A stretch of DNA of 64,000 nucleotides from Reichenbachiella sp. (GTDB lineage: Bacteria; Bacteroidota; Bacteroidia; Cytophagales; Cyclobacteriaceae), in assembly GCF_033344935.1 (NCBI RefSeq), contig NZ_JAWPMM010000001.1, positions 3,210,001 to 3,274,000 on the forward strand. Direction: 5' to 3'. Shown here in pieces: positions 19,288 through 28,646 of the stretch. Made by a program: the position numbers and the translations under genes. The notes below the pieces were generated by a model that did no database searches, was not told where the DNA came from, and was given only the letters and a program-made list of their open reading frames with translations. Position 1 is the stretch's first letter. Every line of letters begins with the position of its first letter.

Positions 19288-20061
19288 ATGAATTATACCC
19301 TTAATAATATACCTGAGAGAACGGTCAAACCACGTGAAAAAGGATTCACCATGGTGATGGACAAAGGTTTAAGCGTCCGACAGGCAGAAGATATGTTAGA
19401 AACCTGCGGGGATTCTATCGACATAATAAAATTAGGATGGGCTACGTCGTATGTCACCAATAACCTTCAAAAAAAATTAGACTTCTACAAGTCTGAAGGC
19501 ATACCGGTCTATTTAGGAGGAACACTGTTTGAAGCATTTATCATTAGAGATCAGTTCGATGATTACCGAAGGGTTCTTGAAAAGTATGATATCAAACATG
19601 CAGAAGTATCTGATGGATCGATCACTCTGGATCACACTAAAAAATGTGAATACATCAGCACGCTGGCCAAAGAAGTCACTGTCCTTTCGGAAGTAGGCTC
19701 AAAAGATGCTGCAGAAATCATCCCTCCTTATCAGTGGATTGAACTGATGCAAAAAGAGTTGGACGCTGGTGCCTGGAAAGTAATTGGTGAAGCTCGTGAA
19801 GGTGGAAATGTAGGACTGTTCAGATCTGACGGAGAAGTTAGATCCGGGTTGGTTCAGGAAATTTTGACCAAAATCCCAATGGAAAAAGTAATTTGGGAAG
19901 CACCTCAAAAATCACAACAGGTTTACTTCATTAAGCTATTAGGATCAAACGTTAACTTGGGCAATATTGCGCCAAACGAAGTAATTCCATTGGAAACACT
20001 TAGACTCGGACTTAGAGGAGATACTTTTGATTATTTCCTTAATGGTGACGTCAAACTTTAA
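19288..20061 (+). CDS. Phosphosulfolactate synthase (ComA) family protein
   Basis: A TIM-barrel protein of 257 residues matching the ComA family: KPREKGFTMVMDKGLS, DIIKLGWATS, PVYLGGTLFEAF, AEVSDGSITL, VLSEVGSKD, WKVIGEAREGGNVGL and FIKLLGSNVNLGNI are the conserved strand ends. Characterised ComA adds sulfite to phosphoenolpyruvate to make phosphosulfolactate for coenzyme M in archaea. Bacteria of this group have no coenzyme M pathway, so the product may feed sulfolactate or cysteate/sulfonolipid metabolism, which is inference. A possible promoter (TTG at 19238, TAGATTTT at 19263-19270) precedes it. DUF368 follows after 17 bases, aroE after that, likely one operon. Confidence 0.85.
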   Translation: MNYTLNNIPERTVKPREKGFTMVMDKGLSVRQAEDMLETCGDSIDIIKLGWATSYVTNNLQKKLDFYKSEGIPVYLGGTLFEAFIIRDQFDDYRRVLEKYDIKHAEVSDGSITLDHTKKCEYISTLAKEVTVLSEVGSKDAAEIIPPYQWIELMQKELDAGAWKVIGEAREGGNVGLFRSDGEVRSGLVQEILTKIPMEKVIWEAPQKSQQVYFIKLLGSNVNLGNIAPNEVIPLETLRLGLRGDTFDYFLNGDVKL

Positions 20062-20078
20062 AGAACCAAAACCACCTT

Positions 20079-21032
20079 ATGCGTTCGTTTAGAGATTATT
20101 TTCTACTATTCCTGAAAGGAATTGGTATGGGTAGTGCAGATGTAGTACCCGGAGTTTCTGGAGGAACCATCGCATTCATTACCGGCATCTACGAAGAGTT
20201 GCTGAACTCTATCAACTCTTTTGATGCTGAAGCCTTCAGATTACTGTTTTCATTTAAGCTGAAAGAGTTTTGGAGTAAAATCAATGGTTCATTCCTTCTG
20301 CCTTTGGTTTCTGGCATTCTGTTAAGTGCAGTTTCATTAGCAAAAATCATCACTTTCTTGCTGGACAAACACCCTATTCAGATTTGGTCGTTTTTCTTCG
20401 GACTAATTATCATCTCCTCTATTTCTGTTGCCAAGGAAATAACAAAATGGAATTTGGTGACCGCACTATCGTGCATCAGTGGGGTTTTAATTGCTTATGT
20501 AATCACAGTAGTAACTCCATCCACTACTCCCAACGAATTATGGTTCGTATTTATTAGTGGAGCTATAGCTATCTGCGCCATGATTTTGCCGGGTATCTCA
20601 GGGAGCTTTATTCTACTTATACTGGGAAAATACGCCTTCATCATGTCGGCTTTAAAAAACCTTGACACGGCGGTAATTGCTGTCTTTGGTAGTGGCTGTA
20701 TTATTGGGCTCTTTACTTTTTCCAGATTGATTGCATGGTTTCTGAAAAAATTCCACAACTATGCCATCGCCTTATTAGCTGGTTTCATGATCGGTTCGTT
20801 GAATAAGATTTGGCCTTGGAAAAAAGCTGAATTATTCCGATTCAACTCACATGGCGAACAAGTCCCAATCTTCGAAAGAAACTTGTTACCTACAGATTAT
20901 ATGGCTGAGACCGGCCAGTCTCCATTAATCATACAAGCCATACTATATATGGCATTGGGTTTTATGATGGTAGTCATCATGGAAAAGATTGCTTTTGCCA
21001 TCAAAAAAGCCAAAGAAAAAAGTCAACCATGA
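20079..21032 (+). CDS. DUF368 polyprenyl-phosphate transporter family membrane protein
   Basis: A protein of 317 residues with about eight to ten membrane helices and the two inverted family motifs, GIGMGSADVVPGVSGGT near the N-terminus and ICAMILPGISGSFILLILGKY near residue 165. Members of DUF368 have been shown in other bacteria to recycle undecaprenyl phosphate across the inner membrane for cell-wall and surface-polymer synthesis. That role is plausible here. It sits between the ComA-like gene and aroE, overlapping aroE by four bases (ATGA), so the three genes are likely cotranscribed. Confidence 0.88.
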   Translation: MRSFRDYFLLFLKGIGMGSADVVPGVSGGTIAFITGIYEELLNSINSFDAEAFRLLFSFKLKEFWSKINGSFLLPLVSGILLSAVSLAKIITFLLDKHPIQIWSFFFGLIIISSISVAKEITKWNLVTALSCISGVLIAYVITVVTPSTTPNELWFVFISGAIAICAMILPGISGSFILLILGKYAFIMSALKNLDTAVIAVFGSGCIIGLFTFSRLIAWFLKKFHNYAIALLAGFMIGSLNKIWPWKKAELFRFNSHGEQVPIFERNLLPTDYMAETGQSPLIIQAILYMALGFMMVVIMEKIAFAIKKAKEKSQP

Positions 21033-21769
21033 GACAGTTTGGACTCATTGGGAAAACCCTTAAACACTCATTTTCTAAAAAATACTTCAGTGAGAAGTTT
21101 GAAAATGAAGAAATAGCCAATAGTCACTATGAGCTATTTGAATTGGCTGAGATTTCAGAAATTCAGAATCTTATTGATTACTATTCTGATTCACTAGCAG
21201 GATTGAATGTTACCATTCCTTACAAAAAGGAAGTCATGGCTTATCTAGATGAGCTTGATCCAAAAGCAGAGGAAATTGGTGCAGTAAATACGATCAAAAT
21301 ATCAAAAGAAGGAAAACTCAAAGGTTACAATACGGACTACCTGGGATTCATTGATTCACTTCAAGAAGGCTGGGACCTTTCAGGGAAAAAAGCCTTGGTA
21401 TTAGGCACTGGCGGGGCGTCTGAGGCAATTAAAAGGGCACTTACAGATTTGAACATACCTTTTCAATCTGTTTCACGAAAAGCTTCAGAAAGCAATATCA
21501 GTTACGAAGATTTGAATGGAAAGAATTGGGTACATACTCATCATTTGATCATCAATACTACACCATTAGGTACTTACCCTGATATAGAAACCAAACCTTT
21601 TCTTCCCTACGATCAAATAACAGATCGGCATCTGTTGTTTGATTTGGTCTACAACCCTGAGGTCACAGCCTTTTTACAAGAAGGTTTAAACAGAGGAGCA
21701 AAAATCAAGAATGGTCATAAAATGCTGATCGGTCAAGCGGAAGCTTCTTGGAAAATTTGGAACGATTAA
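21029..21769 (+). CDS. aroE: Shikimate dehydrogenase
   Basis: A protein of 246 residues that reduces 3-dehydroshikimate to shikimate with NADPH in aromatic amino acid synthesis. The substrate domain shows FGLIGKTLKHSFSKKYFSEKF, LNVTIPYKKEVM (catalytic Lys) and GAVNTIK; the NADP domain shows ALVLGTGGASEAIKRAL and INTTPLGTYPD; the end has GHKMLIGQAEASWKIW. Slightly shorter than E. coli AroE (272), as usual for this phylum. The start overlaps the stop of the DUF368 gene (ATGA). Confidence 0.93.
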   Translation: MRQFGLIGKTLKHSFSKKYFSEKFENEEIANSHYELFELAEISEIQNLIDYYSDSLAGLNVTIPYKKEVMAYLDELDPKAEEIGAVNTIKISKEGKLKGYNTDYLGFIDSLQEGWDLSGKKALVLGTGGASEAIKRALTDLNIPFQSVSRKASESNISYEDLNGKNWVHTHHLIINTTPLGTYPDIETKPFLPYDQITDRHLLFDLVYNPEVTAFLQEGLNRGAKIKNGHKMLIGQAEASWKIWND

Positions 21770-21821
21770 CCATCTTTCTTTCCAGGTTCACGTATCTCCT
21801 ATCTTGACTTAACATTTTCAC

Positions 21822-22976
21822 ATGCTTTCACTTCCTAAAAATGTGTGGGTTCTAACACTCGGTTTAGCCCTCATGATGTCTGCCAGCTCATTGGTTGTAT
21901 TTGTTGGTGGTCTAGTCGGCACTACGCTTGCACCATCTCCGAACCTGGCCACCTTGCCTGTGGCAGCTATCATTATAGGCACAGCACTGGCTACCGTGCC
22001 GGTAGCTCTGCTTATGAGAAAATGGGGAAGAAAAAAGGCATTCCTTACCATCATCACCTTTTCAATTTTCATTTCTTTATTGGCGGCCTACAGCATCCAT
22101 GTGCAGTCATTTTATTTGTTCTGCCTAAGCTTGGCTTTAATCGGTATTTCAGTTGCCTCTTTGAATCAGTTTCGATTTGCAGCCATGGAAAGTGTGCAGC
22201 GAGAGCGAATTCCAAATGCAGCTTCGACGGTATTATTGGGAGGCATTGCGGCGGCTTTCATTGGACCTGAAATAGCCGTCAATGGAAAAGACTTACTAGA
22301 GCAACCTTTCACCGGATCATTTATTCTTTTGGCCGTTTTATTTGTTCTAGGGTTTGTCATCATTTCATTTTTTCAGAATGTAAAACCTATAAACGAAGAG
22401 AATTCAATTCCCGGAAGACCACTAGGTGAAATTATCAAACAACCGGTTTTCTGGACAGCGGTTCTCTGTGCCATGATGGGCTATGCCGTGATGAGTTTTA
22501 TCATGACAGCTACTCCAGTCAGCATGCATGTTATGGATGGTCACTCATTGGAAGACACTAAATGGGTCATTCAAAGTCACATTGTAGCCATGTTTTTACC
22601 TAGTCTGATTACTGCATGGATCATCAAAAAGATTGGCATTAAGGCTATGATGTTGACTGGCATTTCAGCCTTTGTGGTTTGTATAGGCATTGCTTACTCC
22701 GGGCACCATGTGGGGCATTATTGGGGATCTCTGGTTCTATTAGGTATCGGCTGGAATTTCCTCTTTATTGGAGGGACTACGCTCCTACCTCAGGCCTATA
22801 ATGACAACGAAAGGTTCAAAGTACAAGCCTTGAATGAGTTTATGATTTTCGGAACACAAGCTACTGCGGCGTTATCAGCAGGCTTTGTGGTTCATGCCCT
22901 AGGCTGGGAAAGTATGTTGCTCACTACTATTCCCTTGCTCGTCATTCCCTTAATCGCCATAATTAGAAGCAAATAA
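21822..22976 (+). CDS. Major facilitator superfamily transporter
   Basis: A protein of 384 residues with about twelve hydrophobic helices and the MFS loop motif between helices 2 and 3 (VALLMRKWGRKKAF). The second half begins after a short cytoplasmic loop (NVKPINEENSIPGRPLGEI). The substrate cannot be inferred. It starts 52 bases after aroE and may be read from the same promoter. It ends exactly where the convergent nitrilase gene ends, with no base between the two stop codons and no terminator visible. Confidence 0.85.
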   Translation: MLSLPKNVWVLTLGLALMMSASSLVVFVGGLVGTTLAPSPNLATLPVAAIIIGTALATVPVALLMRKWGRKKAFLTIITFSIFISLLAAYSIHVQSFYLFCLSLALIGISVASLNQFRFAAMESVQRERIPNAASTVLLGGIAAAFIGPEIAVNGKDLLEQPFTGSFILLAVLFVLGFVIISFFQNVKPINEENSIPGRPLGEIIKQPVFWTAVLCAMMGYAVMSFIMTATPVSMHVMDGHSLEDTKWVIQSHIVAMFLPSLITAWIIKKIGIKAMMLTGISAFVVCIGIAYSGHHVGHYWGSLVLLGIGWNFLFIGGTTLLPQAYNDNERFKVQALNEFMIFGTQATAALSAGFVVHALGWESMLLTTIPLLVIPLIAIIRSK

Positions 22977-23930
22977 TCAATCTTTCTTCAAGATGCTCTG
23001 CCTTTCTCGGTTCACAGTCAACTGAGTCACATCAGGCCGTGAATAATGTCCCGAGACATCAAAATTTTGTCGTTCTTCTAATACTCTATTAAAATCTAAA
23101 TTTGCAACAATCAATTTTTCTTCATTCAAAACTGGAGGCACCACCCATTCACCATCAGGCCCTGCAATACAAGAAGCCCCATTCGCCATTATTTCAGGTG
23201 CTGACCTAATGATTTGATCGTAATGAGGCGTGTCTTCGGGAATATCAGATTTCTTCATCAACCCTGAAGCAGAAATCACAAATGAGCGTCCTTCCTTGGC
23301 CATAAATTTGGTGATATCAAAGGTATTCTTCTCGTTACCCGGCCATACGGCAATATGCAAGTTCTCTCCTTGCCCATACAAAGCAGTTCTGGAAAGCGGC
23401 ATCCAGTTCTCCCAACAGTTCAACCCACCGACTGTAAATTCCTTCAGCGGATGCACCTGCAATCCATGTCCATCGCCTGGTGCCCAGGAAAGCCTTTCCT
23501 CATAGGTGGGCTGTAGCTTTCTGTGCACAGACCGTACGCTTCCTTCTTGATTAATATATACCAAAGAACAATAAACACTATGTCCTCCTCTATTCATAGC
23601 TCTTTCAATCGTACCCAAGTATATGGCCAGCCGATGCTTCTTGGCCAATCCACAGATTACGTCTAAGTCACCTTTTTCAATTTCTACTGCTTGACGTATG
23701 TAGTGGGCGTGAAGCTCCTTTTGCATCTGAGAATTAAATTTCGCACCATCTGTGAGTTCTATCCAAAAAGGATATCCCGGCAGAAGTGCTTCGCCAAAAA
23801 CTACCAACTCACAAGATTGTTTTCCTGCAGTTTCTATCGAATCATAAATTTTTTCTAATGTTCCTTTCTTGTCGAGCCAAACAGGGGACATTTGAGCTAT
23901 GGCTACTTTCAGTAAATGAGATGGTGTCAT
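22977..23930 (-). CDS. Nitrilase-type carbon-nitrogen hydrolase
   Basis: A protein of 317 residues with the three catalytic regions of true nitrilases: Glu in VVFGEALLPGYPFW, Lys in HRKLQPTYEERLSWAPGDG, and the nucleophile Cys in GGLNCWENWMPLSR. The CWENWMP context is that of branch-1 nitrilases, which convert nitriles to carboxylic acids and ammonia, and not of amidases or carbamoylases. The substrate is unknown; aromatic or aliphatic nitriles are possible. I chose the ATG at 23930; a TTG at 23957 would add nine residues. The convergent MFS gene touches its stop codon. Confidence 0.88.
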   Translation of the reverse strand: MTPSHLLKVAIAQMSPVWLDKKGTLEKIYDSIETAGKQSCELVVFGEALLPGYPFWIELTDGAKFNSQMQKELHAHYIRQAVEIEKGDLDVICGLAKKHRLAIYLGTIERAMNRGGHSVYCSLVYINQEGSVRSVHRKLQPTYEERLSWAPGDGHGLQVHPLKEFTVGGLNCWENWMPLSRTALYGQGENLHIAVWPGNEKNTFDITKFMAKEGRSFVISASGLMKKSDIPEDTPHYDQIIRSAPEIMANGASCIAGPDGEWVVPPVLNEEKLIVANLDFNRVLEERQNFDVSGHYSRPDVTQLTVNRERQSILKKD

Positions 23931-24066
23931 GAATGGGAGTCGTTTATTGCCGAACAATTATAGTCAAATCAGCTTTCGAAAGAAAAATTTAATTTCACCA
24001 TAAGTAATCTTCCAATGCGTCACCTTTGATTTGTTCATCCGTATAGACTAGTCGATATTTACGCTT

Positions 24067-26091
24067 ATGGATTTCAAACTCACTTCAGAATACGTTCCCA
24101 CCGGAGATCAACCCCAAGCCATTGCAGAATTAACCAAAGGACTCAATAATGGAGAACCTTCTCAAGTCTTACTTGGGGTCACTGGATCAGGCAAAACATT
24201 TACCATGGCTAATGTAATAGCTGAAACCAATAGGCCTGCTTTAGTCTTGTGCCACAATAAAACTCTAGCCGCTCAGCTGTATGGTGAATTGAAGCAGTTT
24301 TTTCCTGAAAATGCTGTAGAATACTTTATCAGTTACTACGATTACTATCAGCCGGAGGCTTTTCTTCCTACTACAGGTTTGTATATTGAGAAAGATCTAA
24401 GCATCAATGAAGAGATTGAAAAATTACGCCTGGCGGCTACTTCGTCCTTGCTGACTGGAAGACGAGATGTGATCGTAGTGGCTTCCGTATCTTGCATCTA
24501 TGGTATCGGCAATCCGGATGAATTTGGTAAAAACATCGTGACTTTAGAGGTGGGTCAACAGATATCGAGAAACCAATTGCTTTTCAAATTTGTAGATATC
24601 TTATACAGCCGAACAGAAGCTGATTTTAAAAGAGGGAATTTCAGGGTGAAAGGCGATACAGTAGATATTTTCATCGCCTATGGAGACTTTGCCTATCGTA
24701 TCATTTTCTGGGGGGATGAAATAGAAACTATTCAGCGAATAGAACCTCACACAGGCAAAAAGCTTTCTGACGAAAAAATAGTTACCATCTTCCCTGCCAA
24801 TCTTTTTGTAACAGGAAAAGATCTATTGCATCAGGCAATCAATCAGATTCAAGATGATATGGTCAAACAAGTACAATACTTCGAAGAAGAACGTCGATTC
24901 CTTGAAGCCAAAAGACTAAAAGAACGTACTGAATTTGATATTGAAATGATGCGTGAATTGGGCTATTGCTCTGGAGTTGAAAACTACTCTCGCTACTTTG
25001 ACCGAAGAGAAAAAGGAGCACGACCCTTCTGTCTGCTTGACTATTTTCCAGATGATTTCTTAATGATTATAGATGAGAGTCATGTCACCTTACCTCAGGT
25101 AAGAGCTATGTGGGGCGGAGATCGTGCCCGAAAAGTAAACTTGGTGGATCATGGATTCAGACTTCCTTCGGCTATGGACAACCGTCCTTTGACTTTTGAT
25201 GAATTTGAAGGGATGGTAGGACAAAGCGTCTATGTAAGTGCCACTCCTGGTGATTACGAACTTAGAAAGTCAGAAGGTGTGGTGGTAGAACAAGTCATAC
25301 GTCCAACTGGCCTACTAGACCCAATTATCGAAGTACGTCCAAGTGTGAATCAAATAGACGACCTGATGGATGAAATCGATGAAAGGGTGGGGTTGGAAGA
25401 AAGAGTTTTGATTACCACTCTGACCAAACGCATGGCAGAAGAACTATCTAAGTACTTGATAAATGCTGGCGTAAAAACCAGATACATACATTCCGAAGTG
25501 GACACCTTGGATCGGGTGGAAATACTTAGAGAATTGCGACTAGGCGTATTCGATGTATTGGTTGGTGTGAATCTGCTGAGAGAGGGTCTTGACTTACCAG
25601 AGGTATCTTTAGTAGCCATTATTGACGCCGACAAAGAAGGGTTCTTGAGGAATGAAAGATCCTTGGTTCAAACCATTGGTCGCGCGGCTAGAAACGAAAA
25701 AGGCATGGTAATCATGTATGCAGACAAGGTCACTGGTTCCATGCAACTAGCCATAGATGAAACGAATAGAAGGCGTGCCATACAAATCGAATATAACACT
25801 AAGCATGGTATCACTCCAACCACGGTAAAAAAATCTAAAGAAGCCATTATGGGACAAACTTCAGTAGCCGATTCTAAGAAGCAAGCGACACCAAAACCAT
25901 ACATTGAAAGTGAAGAAGTGAATATTGCGGCCGATCCAGTCGTAGCTTATATGGACAAAGAAGGCATTGAAAAAATGATAGAGAAAACGAAGAAGTCTAT
26001 GGAAAAGGCCGCCAAAGATTTGGATTTCATGGAAGCGGCTCGGCTGAGAGACGAGATGCTTGCATTGGAAAAATTAAAGGCCGAGAAATAA
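24067..26091 (+). CDS. uvrB: Excinuclease ABC subunit B
   Basis: A protein of 674 residues, full length. Walker A GVTGSGKT (about residues 39-46), the damage-verifying beta-hairpin region YYDYYQPEAFLPTTGLYIEKD, DESH Walker B (IIDESHVTLPQ), helicase motifs V/VI (REGLDLPEVSLVAIIDADKEGFLR, QTIGRAARN) and the C-terminal UVR motif (EKTKKSMEKAAKDLDFMEAARLRDEM) that contacts UvrC are all present. It loads at damage sites with UvrA in nucleotide excision repair. It stands alone between the divergent nitrilase gene and a terminator. No LexA-type palindrome was recognised upstream. Confidence 0.97.
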   Translation: MDFKLTSEYVPTGDQPQAIAELTKGLNNGEPSQVLLGVTGSGKTFTMANVIAETNRPALVLCHNKTLAAQLYGELKQFFPENAVEYFISYYDYYQPEAFLPTTGLYIEKDLSINEEIEKLRLAATSSLLTGRRDVIVVASVSCIYGIGNPDEFGKNIVTLEVGQQISRNQLLFKFVDILYSRTEADFKRGNFRVKGDTVDIFIAYGDFAYRIIFWGDEIETIQRIEPHTGKKLSDEKIVTIFPANLFVTGKDLLHQAINQIQDDMVKQVQYFEEERRFLEAKRLKERTEFDIEMMRELGYCSGVENYSRYFDRREKGARPFCLLDYFPDDFLMIIDESHVTLPQVRAMWGGDRARKVNLVDHGFRLPSAMDNRPLTFDEFEGMVGQSVYVSATPGDYELRKSEGVVVEQVIRPTGLLDPIIEVRPSVNQIDDLMDEIDERVGLEERVLITTLTKRMAEELSKYLINAGVKTRYIHSEVDTLDRVEILRELRLGVFDVLVGVNLLREGLDLPEVSLVAIIDADKEGFLRNERSLVQTIGRAARNEKGMVIMYADKVTGSMQLAIDETNRRRAIQIEYNTKHGITPTTVKKSKEAIMGQTSVADSKKQATPKPYIESEEVNIAADPVVAYMDKEGIEKMIEKTKKSMEKAAKDLDFMEAARLRDEMLALEKLKAEK

Positions 26092-26118
26092 AAAAGGATC
26101 AGCAAGCTGACCCTTTTT
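26091..26118. terminator. Bidirectional terminator between uvrB and BOF gene
   Basis: AAAAAGGATCAGC and GCTGACCCTTTTT form a stem with one A-C mismatch and a two-base AA loop (effectively a slightly larger loop). A-run left and T-run right suit both convergent genes. Confidence 0.75.
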
Positions 26119-26139
26119 AACTTATTATGTAATCTCCTT

Positions 26140-26697
26140 TTACTTTTCTTCCATTTCTTCAGAATCATCCATTTCTTCTTCGGACATATCTTTGTCTTTT
26201 TTCTCAGACTTACCTCCCATTGGCTTTGGCCCCTTTGCTGGTTTAGCCGGCTTTTCTTGTTTTTCTGGCTCAGCGGCTGTTTTACCATCCGCTTTCATCT
26301 TAAGTTGCTGATTCTGCTTTCTTAGTTCTTCCAAGTCCACATGAAGTACTAAAGTTTTCTTTACCAAAATCTTAGTTACCTCTTTCTTTGATTTCACATG
26401 CCCTATAATCACAACTAAATCCTGATCATCAAATGGCGTGTGAGGCAAACCGTCTATATCAATTTCAACATCTATTTTCCCTGTTCTATCGCGAAAAACA
26501 TACATGTTTCTTTCAGCCAGTGCTTCAATGATATATCCATGCAAGGTAACCAAGTGATCTTCCTTGTCATATTGTGGACCATTAGCTTTCACTTCTTCAA
26601 CAGTGTAATGGATTTTTTTAGAATTAGGCCCAGTGTATTGCGCAAAAGAAAGTAGTGGCAATGCAAATAGAAGAGCAAAAAAGATTGATTTTCTCAT
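26140..26697 (-). CDS. BOF/YgiW-YdeI family periplasmic OB-fold protein with charged tail
   Basis: A protein of 185 residues with a Sec signal peptide (FFALLFALPLLSFAQ), then the BOF fold typical of the YgiW/YdeI stress-tolerance family: YTVEEVKANGPQYDKEDHLVTLHGYIIEAL, YVFRDRTGKIDVEID, LVVIIGHVKSKKEVTKILVKKTLVLH. BOF proteins are linked with stress and divalent ion or peptide tolerance. The last 70 residues are an added Lys/Glu/Pro/Met tail (KPAKPAKGPKPMGGKSEKKDKDMSEEE...) not part of the family fold and probably disordered. The neighbours give no functional clue. Confidence 0.82.
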   Translation of the reverse strand: MRKSIFFALLFALPLLSFAQYTGPNSKKIHYTVEEVKANGPQYDKEDHLVTLHGYIIEALAERNMYVFRDRTGKIDVEIDIDGLPHTPFDDQDLVVIIGHVKSKKEVTKILVKKTLVLHVDLEELRKQNQQLKMKADGKTAAEPEKQEKPAKPAKGPKPMGGKSEKKDKDMSEEEMDDSEEMEEK

Positions 26698-26784
26698 GAT
26701 TGATAACTTTATTATTTCGTTTTTAGATAGTTTATCCTAAATATATTCAAAAGATATCTACCACGAAACCAATCCTGTGATTAG

Positions 26785-27399
26785 TTACAGCAAGTAGAAC
26801 TCAATGATCAATTTTAGTCCCAGAATAACTAGAATTGAACCTATTCCGATTCGGAGATACTTTTTAAATTTCTCATTCAAGTATTTATTCAGCTTTTGAG
26901 CATAATACGCTTTCAAAAAGTCTGTAACCCAAACCATATTCAAAACTCCAGCAAAAAACAACAACTCACTGGCTGTGTTGTTAAATTCAGTAATGGCATA
27001 GTTTGATATCGCTGCCCAGAATCCCCAAATGATCGGGTTGATGGCATTGAGCATAATGGCTTGAGTAAATAATCCAAACTTCTGCAGATGACCCGATGAT
27101 GACGTAGCAGGTTGCTGGTCTTGTGGCTTTTTGAAAATGAATACCAATCCAAACAGTATGAGGAGTGCTCCCCCACCTATTGACAATTCTGCTGGTGGTT
27201 CACTCCCTTCTGACAGCTGACTTAGCCCCAGCCAAGTCAATAAGATAATGGAAGTATCTGTCAGCGCTACGCCAATGATAAAATACACGGCTTTTTTAAA
27301 ACCATGATCAATCGAATTTTGAACGAGTGTAAGAAATACAGGTCCGGTAGACAGTGCCGGGACCAGGCCTGCAGACAGGCCAATCAGGTATGCAATCAA
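26785..27399 (-). CDS. LysE-family translocator
   Basis: A protein of 204 residues with about six membrane helices and the family start IGLSAGLVPALSTGPVFLTLVQNSIDHGFKKAV, matching the LysE/RhtB exporters of amino acids and related compounds. The substrate is unknown. The start is TTG at 27399; no ATG lies upstream before the preceding gene. It follows the lipoprotein gene by 38 bases in the same direction and could be the last gene of the DUF1800 operon, though it has no clear link to the others. Confidence 0.82.
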   Translation of the reverse strand: MIAYLIGLSAGLVPALSTGPVFLTLVQNSIDHGFKKAVYFIIGVALTDTSIILLTWLGLSQLSEGSEPPAELSIGGGALLILFGLVFIFKKPQDQQPATSSSGHLQKFGLFTQAIMLNAINPIIWGFWAAISNYAITEFNNTASELLFFAGVLNMVWVTDFLKAYYAQKLNKYLNEKFKKYLRIGIGSILVILGLKLIIEFYLL

Positions 27400-27437
27400 A
27401 GCTTAATACGTTTAATTAACCCTCAATTTAACACTAA

Positions 27438-28640
27438 CTATTGAACTAGATCAACCAACTCCCCTTCTGATTTTTTAAACAAACACATTCTTTGGAATTT
27501 ACCTGCCACTTGAATAGAACCTAAAATAGCCAATCCATTGTCGGCAGTTACTTGAATCGCTCCTAACTGATAAGGACTGGAAAAACCAAGGTAATCAACC
27601 CCTACATAAGCTCCCGTATTGTCATAAAAATGAAGTGCAATCTGCTGATTTTTAGTTGTAGTAGCTATTATCACATAATCAGACTCATTTAAAGAAACCG
27701 TGGTCATTTTCACCTTTTGATCTACCTCCCACTCGAGCATCGCATTGCTGTCAATGTCGCTAGCTGAAGTGGTTCCTGAAGTATTGAGTGTAGTCTGACC
27801 AGACGCAAACTGATCTCCATAATTAAATCTCGATAGTGCGAAAACATCTCCATTCAAAGGAAGCAAGCCGCTGATTCCCCCTTCGTCTTGCTGTCCTTGG
27901 ACCACTCCAGATGGAGAATTGCTACTCAAGTCTGTAAAAAGCAACGATAACGTATAATTATAAAACCCATTAGCATAGTAGGTTCCATTTGCCGTTTTGC
28001 CTGCAAAGAAAGGCAACTCTCTACCCGTTCTTGTAAAATGATCTATAATCGGTTCTTCCACTTCTTGTCCGGCTCCTATTCCAAAGGCACTTTGCTGTGC
28101 GATAGAACCATCCATATTGACAACAGTCAAGTCTGTAGTTCTATCGACTGAATTATAACTCAAAAGCACAAATTGGTCTTCTCCATCATTTTGAGCATAC
28201 ATAGGATAAGTAACCCCGATTCCAATGGTGCTCAATACTCGAGCGGAGTCATCCACTTGATTCAAATAGGCTTGAAGACTCACCGCATCCATGCTCACAA
28301 AATAGTGCAGGCCACCTAAGGTCAAAAATTCACCTACTGGATGGACATTATTATCTCGCATATAGGTATTTCTGATAAACTGGCCTTCTTCGTCTGTACT
28401 AGCTATATAAGTCCCTAAAAAATCCGTATCGTCTCTTCTATAATTTCCCAAAAGCAAATAACCATCGTCGACGGTCTGAGTAACATCGACTGGACTGATG
28501 GCATGGTCAAATTGGTGACTATCATAGATTCTTAAAAAGGAATCCGCAGGATTAACCTCCTTATTATCTCCTATATCACAAGATGAAACAGCCAAAACAA
28601 CAGCTATTCCATAAATTAGATTTGTTAATTGTATTTTCAT
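27438..28640 (-). CDS. Lipoprotein of unknown function, beta-propeller-like
   Basis: A protein of 400 residues with a lipoprotein signal whose lipobox is VSSC at about residue 21. The mature part is rich in strands with recurring segments such as DDGYLLLGNYRRDDTD, ENQFVLLSYNS-like and DNGLAILGSIQVAGKFQRM, resembling the irregular propeller proteins of Bacteroidota in which each blade ends in a GDTD/GxF motif. No catalytic motif is seen. It starts six bases downstream of the beta-barrel gene stop and is surely in the same operon. It likely sits at the outer membrane or cell surface with the upstream gene products. Confidence 0.75.
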   Translation of the reverse strand: MKIQLTNLIYGIAVVLAVSSCDIGDNKEVNPADSFLRIYDSHQFDHAISPVDVTQTVDDGYLLLGNYRRDDTDFLGTYIASTDEEGQFIRNTYMRDNNVHPVGEFLTLGGLHYFVSMDAVSLQAYLNQVDDSARVLSTIGIGVTYPMYAQNDGEDQFVLLSYNSVDRTTDLTVVNMDGSIAQQSAFGIGAGQEVEEPIIDHFTRTGRELPFFAGKTANGTYYANGFYNYTLSLLFTDLSSNSPSGVVQGQQDEGGISGLLPLNGDVFALSRFNYGDQFASGQTTLNTSGTTSASDIDSNAMLEWEVDQKVKMTTVSLNESDYVIIATTTKNQQIALHFYDNTGAYVGVDYLGFSSPYQLGAIQVTADNGLAILGSIQVAGKFQRMCLFKKSEGELVDLVQ

Positions 28641-28646
28641 AAGAGA

